From contig JAEHDI010001043.1 of the NCBI GenBank assembly GCA_016880505.1, positions 1 through 6,176 on the forward strand: a stretch of 6,176 nt of DNA, read 5' to 3'. Below the pieces are notes generated by a model, which saw only the letters and a program-made list of their open reading frames with translations, was not told where the DNA came from and did no database searches. The stretch's first letter is position 1. Each line of letters starts with the position of its first letter. This DNA is from Bryobacterales bacterium. Its GTDB lineage: Bacteria; Acidobacteriota; Terriglobia; Bryobacterales; Bryobacteraceae. Position numbers and translations under genes: made by a program. Positions 1 to 5,806 of the stretch are shown piece by piece.

Positions 1-303
1 CGGAGTGGCGACAAACACCGCATCCACATCCTTCAGATCGACGACCTGCTTCCAATTGCTGTACGAACGCGGCTGATGGCGGGAAGCCGCCGTGGCTGCC
101 TTATCTCGGGCCTCCGGATTCGTGTCACAAACAGCCACCACCTTAATGTTGTGCTGTTCGAGCGCCTCGCTGAGGAGGCTGCTCCCCCGATTGCCAGTGC
201 CGACGAAAGCCGCACGAATTTCTTGTCTTTCCTGCGCCTTTGCATCTAGCTTGGCGACCGCAACAGCGGACGAGAGCAGAAAACTTCGCCTGTCGAGCTT
301 CAT
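1..303 (-). CDS. Tat-exported Gfo/Idh/MocA-family oxidoreductase, N-terminal part (3' end beyond window)
   Basis: The minus strand reads open from an ATG at 303-301 to the window edge, giving 101 codons without a stop. Residues 1-23 form a twin-arginine signal: a DRRSFLL motif at 4-10, a short Ala/Val-rich stretch, and an AKA cleavage site before Gln24. A Rossmann nucleotide-binding start follows: strand IRAAFVG, the glycine motif GTGNRG at 35-40, then a second strand KVVAVCD ending in Asp60. DVDAVFVATP at 92-101 is the typical family beta-strand. Family members use NAD(P) to oxidise or reduce sugars and related polyols; Tat export fits a cofactor bound before secretion. The full protein is usually about 350-450 residues, so the catalytic Lys region and C-terminal domain are not visible. 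The start is supported by the Tat motif and an AGGAG 12 nt upstream. It is divergent from the receptor gene. The substrate is unknown. Confidence 0.9.
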   Translation of the reverse strand, partial: MKLDRRSFLLSSAVAVAKLDAKAQERQEIRAAFVGTGNRGSSLLSEALEQHNIKVVAVCDTNPEARDKAATAASRHQPRSYSNWKQVVDLKDVDAVFVATP

Positions 304-315
304 GGATCTAAAGTT

Positions 316-320
316 CTCCT
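316..320 (-). promoter_or_regulatory. Ribosome binding site of the oxidoreductase gene
   Basis: The minus strand reads AGGAG here, extended to AGGAGAA, 12 nt before the ATG at 303-301. The spacing is slightly long but the match is good, and it is the only such motif near the Tat-signal start. It supports that start codon. Confidence 0.6.
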
Positions 321-332
321 GAAAACGCGGCT

Positions 333-361
333 ATTGTACCTCTTCCGTCACTGCGTTGGAA
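333..361 (-). promoter_or_regulatory. Candidate sigma70-type promoter for the oxidoreductase gene
   Basis: On the minus strand TACAAT (338-333) matches the -10 consensus in five of six positions. A weak -35 candidate TTCCAA (361-356) lies 17 bp upstream. Transcription would begin near 326, leaving a leader of about 20-25 nt that just contains the AGGAG site. The -35 matches only three of six positions, so a regulator may be needed or the call may be wrong. Confidence 0.35.
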
Positions 362-446
362 GAACTTTAAGGATCAGCCATATTCCTGTAACTTATGTAA
401 AATTAACAAGCCGAATACTTTACTGAAAGAATTAATATGTATCGCC

Positions 447-476
447 TTGACTCCATCGTGAATAGGGTAGTATAAA
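447..476 (+). promoter_or_regulatory. Sigma70-like promoter for the TonB-dependent receptor gene
   Basis: TTGACT (447-452) and TATAAA (471-476) each match the housekeeping consensus in five of six positions and are 18 bp apart. They lie in the most AT-rich part of the divergent gap. Transcription would start near 483, giving a leader of about 50 nt before the ATG at 535. Just ahead of that ATG there is no proper AGGAGG; only a run of G residues (522-526) and GAAGA are present. Confidence 0.6.
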
Positions 477-534
477 CCTGTTAGCGGAGCTAGACTTCGA
501 GGGTTAGAGTATCCGCACATCGGGGGTCCGAAGA

Positions 535-3500
535 ATGCCAAAACAGAAGAGTTATGCGCCTCCCAACAGGCGAACACCACTCGGGATTCTGACCTGCTTG
601 GTGGCGTCGTGTCTATTCGTTGCTGCCATTCCTGCCGCTGCCCAGATCGCCACCGGCACCATAAGCGGGTATGTGAAGGACCCGACTGGGGCCGCGATCC
701 CGACTGCAACTGTCACAGCGAAGTTGGTCTTGCAGCAGGCTGTTCGGACGACCGACACCAACACAGAAGGCTTCTACACGATGCAGGCCCTGCCTCCCGG
801 AATGTATGAAGTCACGTTCGAGGGCAAGGGCTTCCAACGCCAAACCCAGACGAACATTCAGTTGACGGTGAACCAGAACTTGCGTCTCGACGCCTCGCTG
901 GCAATTGGCGCGGTCGAGACACAAGTGACCGTCGAAGCAACGGCGCCCCTGGTCGATACCACCTCGCATACCCTGTCAGGCCTGGTGGACGACCGCCGGG
1001 TCGTTGACCTCCCGCTCAACGGCCGCAACGTGATCGCTCTCGCCCGCATCCTGCCGGGCGTCCTGAACGTAGCCGCTCCCCAGCAAATGAGCGACGCGCG
1101 CGGCGGACCGGAGATGAACGTCAACGGCGGCCGCTCCAACATGAACTTGTTCACCTTCAACGGCGGCTATTTCAATAACCCCTCGCGCAACACCGGGATG
1201 AACTACCCGCCGCCGGACGCCGTTCAAGAAGTCCGCATTCTCACGCACAACTTCGCGGCGGAGTACGGGCGCAACCCGGGTTCGCAGGTGACCGTCGTCT
1301 CCCGCTCCGGCACGAATGAATTCCACGGCTCCGCGTGGGAGTTCCTCCGCAACGATAACCTCAACGCGCGCAACTTCTTCTCGTCGCGCGTGCCCACGCT
1401 GATTCAAAATCAGTTCGGCGTCGCGGGCGGAGGGCCCGTGGTCAAAGACAAGCTGTTCTTCTTTGGCTCGTACCAGGGTCTCAGGGACCGGCGGGAAGCG
1501 CAGACGGTTGAAGCGTTTGTCCCGAGCGCTGCTCAGCGTAACGGCGACTTCACCGGTCTCGACTTCGAGCTCATGAACCCAGCCAACCCGGTCACCGGTG
1601 CTCCGTTCACCGATTCAGCCGGCCAGCCTTGTGTGCAGGGCAACAAGATTCTATCCGGCTGTATCAGCCCGGTGGCGAAGAACCTGCTGGAATTCGTACC
1701 GGAATCGCCGTCGGGGTCGGTTAGTTCACTCGCTGCCAGTCCACGCGATGGCGACATGTGGATGGTTCGGGGCGACTGGAATCAGAACAACAACCACCGC
1801 ATCTACGGCAGCTACTTTTCCGACCACAACAAACGGGCGAGCCCGTTCGCCGCGGGTGGCAGCATTCCCAACTACATCTCGGAAAGCTTTGTACAGGACA
1901 CCCGGCACCTGACAATCAACGACACCTACACGATTAGCCCGACCCTGTTGAGCCAGGCGACGTTCACCTTCCTCGACACACCGTCCGATCAGGTGCAAAC
2001 GCGGACCATCGATCCGAAGGACCTCGGCATCAACATGCCGCAGTACCTACCGACGGGCGCAGTTTCGGTCGATGTGGGCGGCGGATTCGTTCTCGGCTCT
2101 GGGTTCACCACCCGGTTCTACAGCCGAAACTGGCAGTTCCGGGAAGCATTGACCTGGATCAAGGGTAAGCACAACTTCAAGTTCGGTTATGAGGTGCTCC
2201 GGCTTCAATTCCGCCAGGTCTTCATCGGTTCCCCGGGCTTCTCGTTTACCGGATCGCGCACCGGCGACCCAGTGGCCGACTTCATGGTCGGGGCGTTCGA
2301 CAGCCTATCGCTGAACTTTGGCATCCGCGACACGGACGCGCGGACTTGGGCGCACGCCGCCTTCTTTCAGGATGAATTCAAGGTCACCCCGCGCTTCACT
2401 CTGACCCTCGGGATTCGCTACGAGCCGTTCCTCCCGTGGATCGAGAAGGACGACCGCATCAACACCGTCGCTCCAGGGATAAAGTCGAAGGTTGTTCCGG
2501 ACGCACCCGTCGGGGTCCTGTTTCCGGGCGATGTACCGCGGGGTCTCGCCGACAACGACCTGAACAACTTCGCGCCGCGAATCGGTTTTGCCTGGGATAT
2601 CTTCGGCAACGGAAAGACAAGCCTCCGGGGAGGTTACGGGATCTTCTATGAGAGCGTCAATGGGGACTCTCTCGCCCAGGAGAACCCGCCATTCGCGGGC
2701 TTCTCCAGCGTGTATAGCGGGCGAATCGAAGACCCGTATGGGTCGGTCAGGCTGACGCCTCCGCCGGCCCAGACCACATCGAAGTTCGGCTGCGTCGAAA
2801 TCCCGACTTATCCCGGGTACAGTTGCCCGCTGTTTCCGCTGCCGATCGGCGGAGTGTTCACACAGCGCAACGTGGTCGCACCGTACATTCAGTCCTTCAA
2901 CCTGTCCGTCCAGCATCAGTTGACTCCGACACTGATGGTGGAGACCGCGTATGCCGGCAAGATCGGCACCAAGATCGAAGCGCTTCGCACGTACAACCCG
3001 GCGCGCTTTATCAACTCGCCTGTGGACGGATCGCCGCCGTCGGACCAGAACATCAATGACCGCGTGATTTTCGAGCCCGGTATCCTGGGCCCTCAAGGGT
3101 TCCTGCTCGGAAACGACTTCCGGAGTTGGTACCACAGCTTCCAGGCGCAGGTCACCAAGCGGTTCTCCAGCGGGCTCTCCATTCTCGGCGCGTACACGCT
3201 GTCGAAATCGATCGACTCGAGTTCCACCGATAACCTTGGCGCCACCGTCGCTAATCCATTCAACCTGCGCGACGAGCGCGGCCGGTCCGACTGGGACCGC
3301 AGGCACGCTTTCGTCGCCTCGTGGCTCTGGTCTCCGCCCATTAAGTTCGCCAGCCCGGTCGCCAATACGCTGCTCGGCGGCTGGACGCTGACTGGAATCC
3401 ACACCTTGCAGAGCGGAGGGCCGCTGACGTTCCTGATGGGGGACGACGTGGCGCTCGACGGCACCTTCGGCGACCAGCACGCCCAATTGCAGCCGAACGT

Positions 3501-3849
3501 TACTGTTGACAACATCGTCCTGAGTCACTCAGACCGCACCGCCATGGTGCGTCGGTTCTTCAATACCGATGCCTTTGTCCCGACCAACGATGTGCCGCGG
3601 GGCATCTACGGCAACGCCGGCCGGGGTCTGATCAGCGGCCCAGGGATGAGCAGCAGTGACCTGAGCGTCCTGAAGGACTTCCTTTTCAAGGAACCCTGGA
3701 GATTACAGTTCCGCTCCGAGTTCTTCAACGCTTTCAACCAGGTGAACTTCACCAGTGTCCAGACCACGGTCAACTCGTCCACATTTGGCCGCATCCGGCG
3801 CGCGTCGGACGGCCGCGTCGTGCAGTTTGGCCTGAAGCTGATCTGGTAA
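535..3849 (+). CDS. Oar-like TonB-dependent outer-membrane receptor with N-terminal carboxypeptidase-regulatory domain
   Basis: This 1104-residue protein is an outer-membrane, TonB-energised importer of large or scarce nutrients. Residues 1-36 are a Sec signal peptide (basic n-region up to RR12-13, hydrophobic core, AAA before Gln37). Residues about 38-125 form a carboxypeptidase-D regulatory-like beta domain, beginning TGTISGYVKD and including GFYTMQALPPGMYEVTF. The plug follows: LPLNGRN at 159-165, NVNGGRSN at 195-202, then FAAEYGRNPGSQVTVVSRSGTN. The barrel starts near GGGPVVKDKLFFFG (298-311). It ends in FGLKLIW, a terminal aromatic residue as expected for BAM-assembled barrels. Length and architecture match the large receptors that are abundant in Acidobacteriota. 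Cysteine pairs C366/C376 and C753/C764 could be disulfides in surface loops. No ligand can be named; the neighbouring GH123-type gene suggests a glycan. The ATG is preferred because it gives a complete signal peptide. Confidence 0.93.
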   Translation: MPKQKSYAPPNRRTPLGILTCLVASCLFVAAIPAAAQIATGTISGYVKDPTGAAIPTATVTAKLVLQQAVRTTDTNTEGFYTMQALPPGMYEVTFEGKGFQRQTQTNIQLTVNQNLRLDASLAIGAVETQVTVEATAPLVDTTSHTLSGLVDDRRVVDLPLNGRNVIALARILPGVLNVAAPQQMSDARGGPEMNVNGGRSNMNLFTFNGGYFNNPSRNTGMNYPPPDAVQEVRILTHNFAAEYGRNPGSQVTVVSRSGTNEFHGSAWEFLRNDNLNARNFFSSRVPTLIQNQFGVAGGGPVVKDKLFFFGSYQGLRDRREAQTVEAFVPSAAQRNGDFTGLDFELMNPANPVTGAPFTDSAGQPCVQGNKILSGCISPVAKNLLEFVPESPSGSVSSLAASPRDGDMWMVRGDWNQNNNHRIYGSYFSDHNKRASPFAAGGSIPNYISESFVQDTRHLTINDTYTISPTLLSQATFTFLDTPSDQVQTRTIDPKDLGINMPQYLPTGAVSVDVGGGFVLGSGFTTRFYSRNWQFREALTWIKGKHNFKFGYEVLRLQFRQVFIGSPGFSFTGSRTGDPVADFMVGAFDSLSLNFGIRDTDARTWAHAAFFQDEFKVTPRFTLTLGIRYEPFLPWIEKDDRINTVAPGIKSKVVPDAPVGVLFPGDVPRGLADNDLNNFAPRIGFAWDIFGNGKTSLRGGYGIFYESVNGDSLAQENPPFAGFSSVYSGRIEDPYGSVRLTPPPAQTTSKFGCVEIPTYPGYSCPLFPLPIGGVFTQRNVVAPYIQSFNLSVQHQLTPTLMVETAYAGKIGTKIEALRTYNPARFINSPVDGSPPSDQNINDRVIFEPGILGPQGFLLGNDFRSWYHSFQAQVTKRFSSGLSILGAYTLSKSIDSSSTDNLGATVANPFNLRDERGRSDWDRRHAFVASWLWSPPIKFASPVANTLLGGWTLTGIHTLQSGGPLTFLMGDDVALDGTFGDQHAQLQPNVTVDNIVLSHSDRTAMVRRFFNTDAFVPTNDVPRGIYGNAGRGLISGPGMSSSDLSVLKDFLFKEPWRLQFRSEFFNAFNQVNFTSVQTTVNSSTFGRIRRASDGRVVQFGLKLIW

Positions 3850-3858
3850 GCTTTCCTC

Positions 3859-3903
3859 ATGCGCCGGAGAGGTCTAACCAGACCTCTCCGGCGCATTTCT
3901 TTT
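3859..3903 (+). terminator. Strong intrinsic terminator after the receptor gene
   Basis: A perfect 17-bp GC-rich stem (3859-3875 with 3880-3896) closes a 4-nt AACC loop and is followed by TTCTTTT. It begins 9 nt after the receptor stop codon. In the opposite direction no T-run follows the hairpin, so it acts only on rightward transcripts. Confidence 0.93.
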
Positions 3904-3915
3904 CTCCCTGACTTC

Positions 3916-3920
3916 GGAGG
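3916..3920 (+). promoter_or_regulatory. Shine-Dalgarno GGAGG of the DUF4091 gene
   Basis: GGAGG lies 8 nt before the ATG at 3929, an ideal spacing, and fixes that start. The overlapping GAGGTCT (3917-3923) repeats part of the terminator left arm (3869-3875). It is therefore also complementary to the terminator right arm at 3880-3886. Confidence 0.85.
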
Positions 3921-3928
3921 TCTCTTCG

Positions 3929-5719
3929 ATGAAAATCGCGGGTGTGGTGTGCCCGGGCATACTGCTAGTGTGTTTTTCCCTTGTCGCCGCGGGCCAGTGG
4001 TTTGAACGTCCCGAACCGGCGTGGGAACGGAAGTTTCAGGTCTGGCTCACTGATCCGCACAAGCATGTCTATCCGGCGAGCTTCGGCCGGGATCTCGACA
4101 ACCGCCGCATAGAGGTGCGGGCCTGCCGGAACGAGTACGTGGTCATCCAGCTTGCGGCGCGTAGCCCTGAGCCTGTTTCGGCACTCTCTGTCCATCCTTC
4201 CGAATTGCGGTCGTCCACGGAAGACCGGCTCGGAGCGGAGTTAGTCCGCGTTCGCTATCCGGGTCTGATGCCCGTCGACGAAAACGCCCAGTACACCCCC
4301 GATCCGCTCTGGGAAGCTGCGACGGTTGCCCTGCGTCCATACCAGAGCCAGGGCATCTGGATCGATCTGAAGGTGCCAGCCACCGCGAAACCCGGACGCT
4401 ACGAGGGGACTATCGAGGTCCGCGGCGGACCCACCCCGGAGACCTTCCGTCTTGCGCTCGACGTCCTTCCGGTCATGCTGCCTGAGCCGACTCGCTTCCG
4501 GTGTTATCTCAATATTCTGGTGGATCCGTCCTCGGTGGCCCGCTTCAACAATCTGCCGCTCTGGGGTGAAGAACATTGGCGGCAACTCGATCGATACGTC
4601 GCCAATCTCGCCGCTCACGGACAGAAATCGATCACCGCCTTCATCGTGGACGACCCCTGGGCCGGAGACACCGGCTTTGCCGTGCGCAACCTGATCGAGT
4701 GGAAACACTCCGGTGAATGGAAAGCCGGAGCCGCCGGCGGATGGTCGTTTGACTTCACACCGTTCGACCGCTTCGTTGGCATGTGCCTCCGCGCCGGCAT
4801 CGACGACCACATCGAGTGCTGGTCGCCCCTAGTCCAGCCCGGCTCGGACCACTCCGTTGTCATCTACACCGACACCCGCACCAGGGAGCGAAGGAAACTC
4901 CGGCTGCCCGCCGGCTCCGCCGAATACGAAGCCGTTTGGGGTGAATTCGCCCGCACGTTCCAGGAACACCTTCGCGCCAAGGGCTGGCTCGACAAAGCGT
5001 ACCTCGCGTTCGATGAGATTAAGACCGAAGTTCTGGATCGCACTCTTCCGTTCTTCCAGAAAACGGTGCCGGACCTCAAGTTGATGATCAGCGGAGGTGA
5101 CGAGAAGGGTCGGCACATGGCCTACTCGCGCGAGATGGCTTTCTATTACGGCTATTTCAGCCCCGGCGCACCCGCAGAGTTGCCCGACATCCCAGCCCGG
5201 CGCAAGGCAGGCAAACGTACGCTGCTGTACACCGCAGTCAGCCCGCTTTATCCCAACACGTTCATCTTTTCCGACCCGCTCGAATCCCGCTACCTCGGCT
5301 GGATCGTTTGGAAATGGGAGTTCGACGGGTACATCCGCTGGGCCTGGAACTTTTGGCCGGAACATCTCTGGGACCAGCCGTTATACAAGTGGCCTTCCGG
5401 CGACATGTTTTTCGTCTATCCCGGCAAAGAAGGACCGGTGGACAGTATCCGCTGGGAGATGCTCCGTGAAGGGCTCGAAGACTACGAGTGCCTCTGGATT
5501 GCGAAACAAGGACTTGAGAAACTCCGCCAAGCCGGCCGCAATCCGGAAGTCGTGGCTCGCGGCGAGAAAGCGATCTCACGCGCCGTTCACCTCGCGACCC
5601 AGCAGTTCGACCGCGAACGGGCGCCTAAGGACGTCATCGCCTCAAGAATCGATGAAGCCAGAAAGATCGTCGACGACCTGATTCTGGAGCTTTCCCGCCT
5701 CGGTGTCGCCGGTGGCTGA
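3929..5719 (+). CDS. Exported GH123-like / DUF4091 protein, putative glycoside hydrolase
   Basis: This 596-residue protein has a Sec signal peptide at 1-22 (Lys2, hydrophobic core, AAG before Gln23). Residues about 35-180 look like the GH123 N-terminal beta-sandwich, with RNEYVVIQL and the strand pattern AKPGRYEG (153-160). Residues about 190-540 form a TIM-barrel-type region ending in the DUF4091 signature: GDMFFVYPGK at 491-500, then S506 IRWEMLREGLEDYE to E520. A buried-strand segment AYLAFDEI carries an adjacent Asp362-Glu363 pair; characterised GH123 N-acetylgalactosaminidases use such a pair for substrate-assisted hydrolysis. The C-terminus is helical. Length is normal for the family and no lipobox is seen. 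Most DUF4091 proteins are uncharacterised, so GalNAc as substrate is only a guess. The gene sits between the TonB receptor and a TPR gene, which suggests work on imported or surface glycans. An internal or read-through promoter must serve it, because a terminator lies directly upstream. Confidence 0.88.
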   Translation: MKIAGVVCPGILLVCFSLVAAGQWFERPEPAWERKFQVWLTDPHKHVYPASFGRDLDNRRIEVRACRNEYVVIQLAARSPEPVSALSVHPSELRSSTEDRLGAELVRVRYPGLMPVDENAQYTPDPLWEAATVALRPYQSQGIWIDLKVPATAKPGRYEGTIEVRGGPTPETFRLALDVLPVMLPEPTRFRCYLNILVDPSSVARFNNLPLWGEEHWRQLDRYVANLAAHGQKSITAFIVDDPWAGDTGFAVRNLIEWKHSGEWKAGAAGGWSFDFTPFDRFVGMCLRAGIDDHIECWSPLVQPGSDHSVVIYTDTRTRERRKLRLPAGSAEYEAVWGEFARTFQEHLRAKGWLDKAYLAFDEIKTEVLDRTLPFFQKTVPDLKLMISGGDEKGRHMAYSREMAFYYGYFSPGAPAELPDIPARRKAGKRTLLYTAVSPLYPNTFIFSDPLESRYLGWIVWKWEFDGYIRWAWNFWPEHLWDQPLYKWPSGDMFFVYPGKEGPVDSIRWEMLREGLEDYECLWIAKQGLEKLRQAGRNPEVVARGEKAISRAVHLATQQFDRERAPKDVIASRIDEARKIVDDLILELSRLGVAGG

Positions 5720-5726
5720 AGCAAGG

Positions 5727-5790
5727 TTAGCTTTCAGCATTCAGCCGTCAGCCATCAGCTTTAAGCTGACCGCTGATTGCTGACCACTAA
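5727..5790. repeat. Heptamer-periodic TCAGC/GCTGA quasi-palindrome
   Basis: TCAGC recurs at exact 7-nt steps at 5734, 5741, 5748 and 5755, with one-mismatch copies at 5727 (TTAGC) and 5762 (TAAGC). From 5765 the inverted form GCTGA appears at 5765, 5772 and 5779, also at 7-nt steps. The two halves meet in a near-perfect palindrome TCAGCTT-T-AAGCTGA (5755-5769). Paired 5-7-bp blocks continue outward, separated by 2-nt mismatches. In RNA or single-stranded DNA this would make a long interrupted hairpin. It fills most of the gap between the DUF4091 and TPR genes and may help end the upstream transcript, although no clear T-run follows. It could also be a copy of a dispersed intergenic repeat. 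Confidence 0.8.
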
Positions 5791-5793
5791 AGT

Positions 5794-5799
5794 TATATT
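5794..5799 (+). promoter_or_regulatory. Possible -10 element close to the TPR gene start
   Basis: TATATT matches the -10 consensus in five of six positions. It ends 7 bp before the ATG at 5807, so transcription would start at or next to that codon. No convincing -35 is seen at 16-18 bp, where the heptamer repeat lies. This is a weak call. Confidence 0.25.
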
Positions 5800-5806
5800 T
5801 GAGTGG

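Larger units (their letters stand above)
309..369. repeat. Inverted repeat TAAAGTTCT / AGAACTTTA around the leftward -10 element
   Basis: TAAAGTTCT at 309-317 and AGAACTTTA at 361-369 are perfect 9-bp inverted copies, and a GATC lies next to each outer side (305-308 and 372-375). The arm centres are 52 bp apart, close to five helical turns, and the candidate leftward -10 lies between them. This is compatible with a paired operator, but a 9-bp match in an AT-rich gap can arise by chance. Confidence 0.3.

Noticed and set aside
483..534. Riboswitch or structured leader before the receptor gene
   Set aside because: The predicted leader is only about 50 nt, and the best pairing I find is 5 bp (CTTCG 495-499 with CGAAG 529-533). 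That is too little for a known riboswitch class.
568..590. Tat signal in the receptor N-terminus (Arg12-Arg13)
   Set aside because: The context RRTPLG lacks the Phe-Leu of the Tat motif, and outer-membrane barrels are exported unfolded through Sec. The AAA-Q site fits an ordinary Sec signal.
2305..3528. A 407-codon open frame on the minus strand opposite the receptor gene
   Set aside because: It lies entirely inside the well-supported receptor gene. Its product is Arg/Val/Glu-rich without recognisable motifs, as expected from the mirror frame of GC-biased codons, and no ribosome site supports it.
3950..3976. Lipoprotein signal in the DUF4091 protein (Cys8 or Cys15)
   Set aside because: Neither cysteine follows a valid lipobox; Cys15 is preceded by Val where Gly, Ala or Ser is needed. 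A standard cleavage site after AAG fits better.
4241..5365. Minus-strand open frames of 178-189 codons opposite the DUF4091 gene
   Set aside because: These are antisense shadows of a gene with clear family motifs and an ideal start. No independent domain or start signal is seen.
5727..5790. CRISPR array
   Set aside because: The repeat unit is 7 nt with 2-nt variable positions and it inverts at the centre. There are no 20-50 nt repeats with unique spacers and no cas genes nearby.
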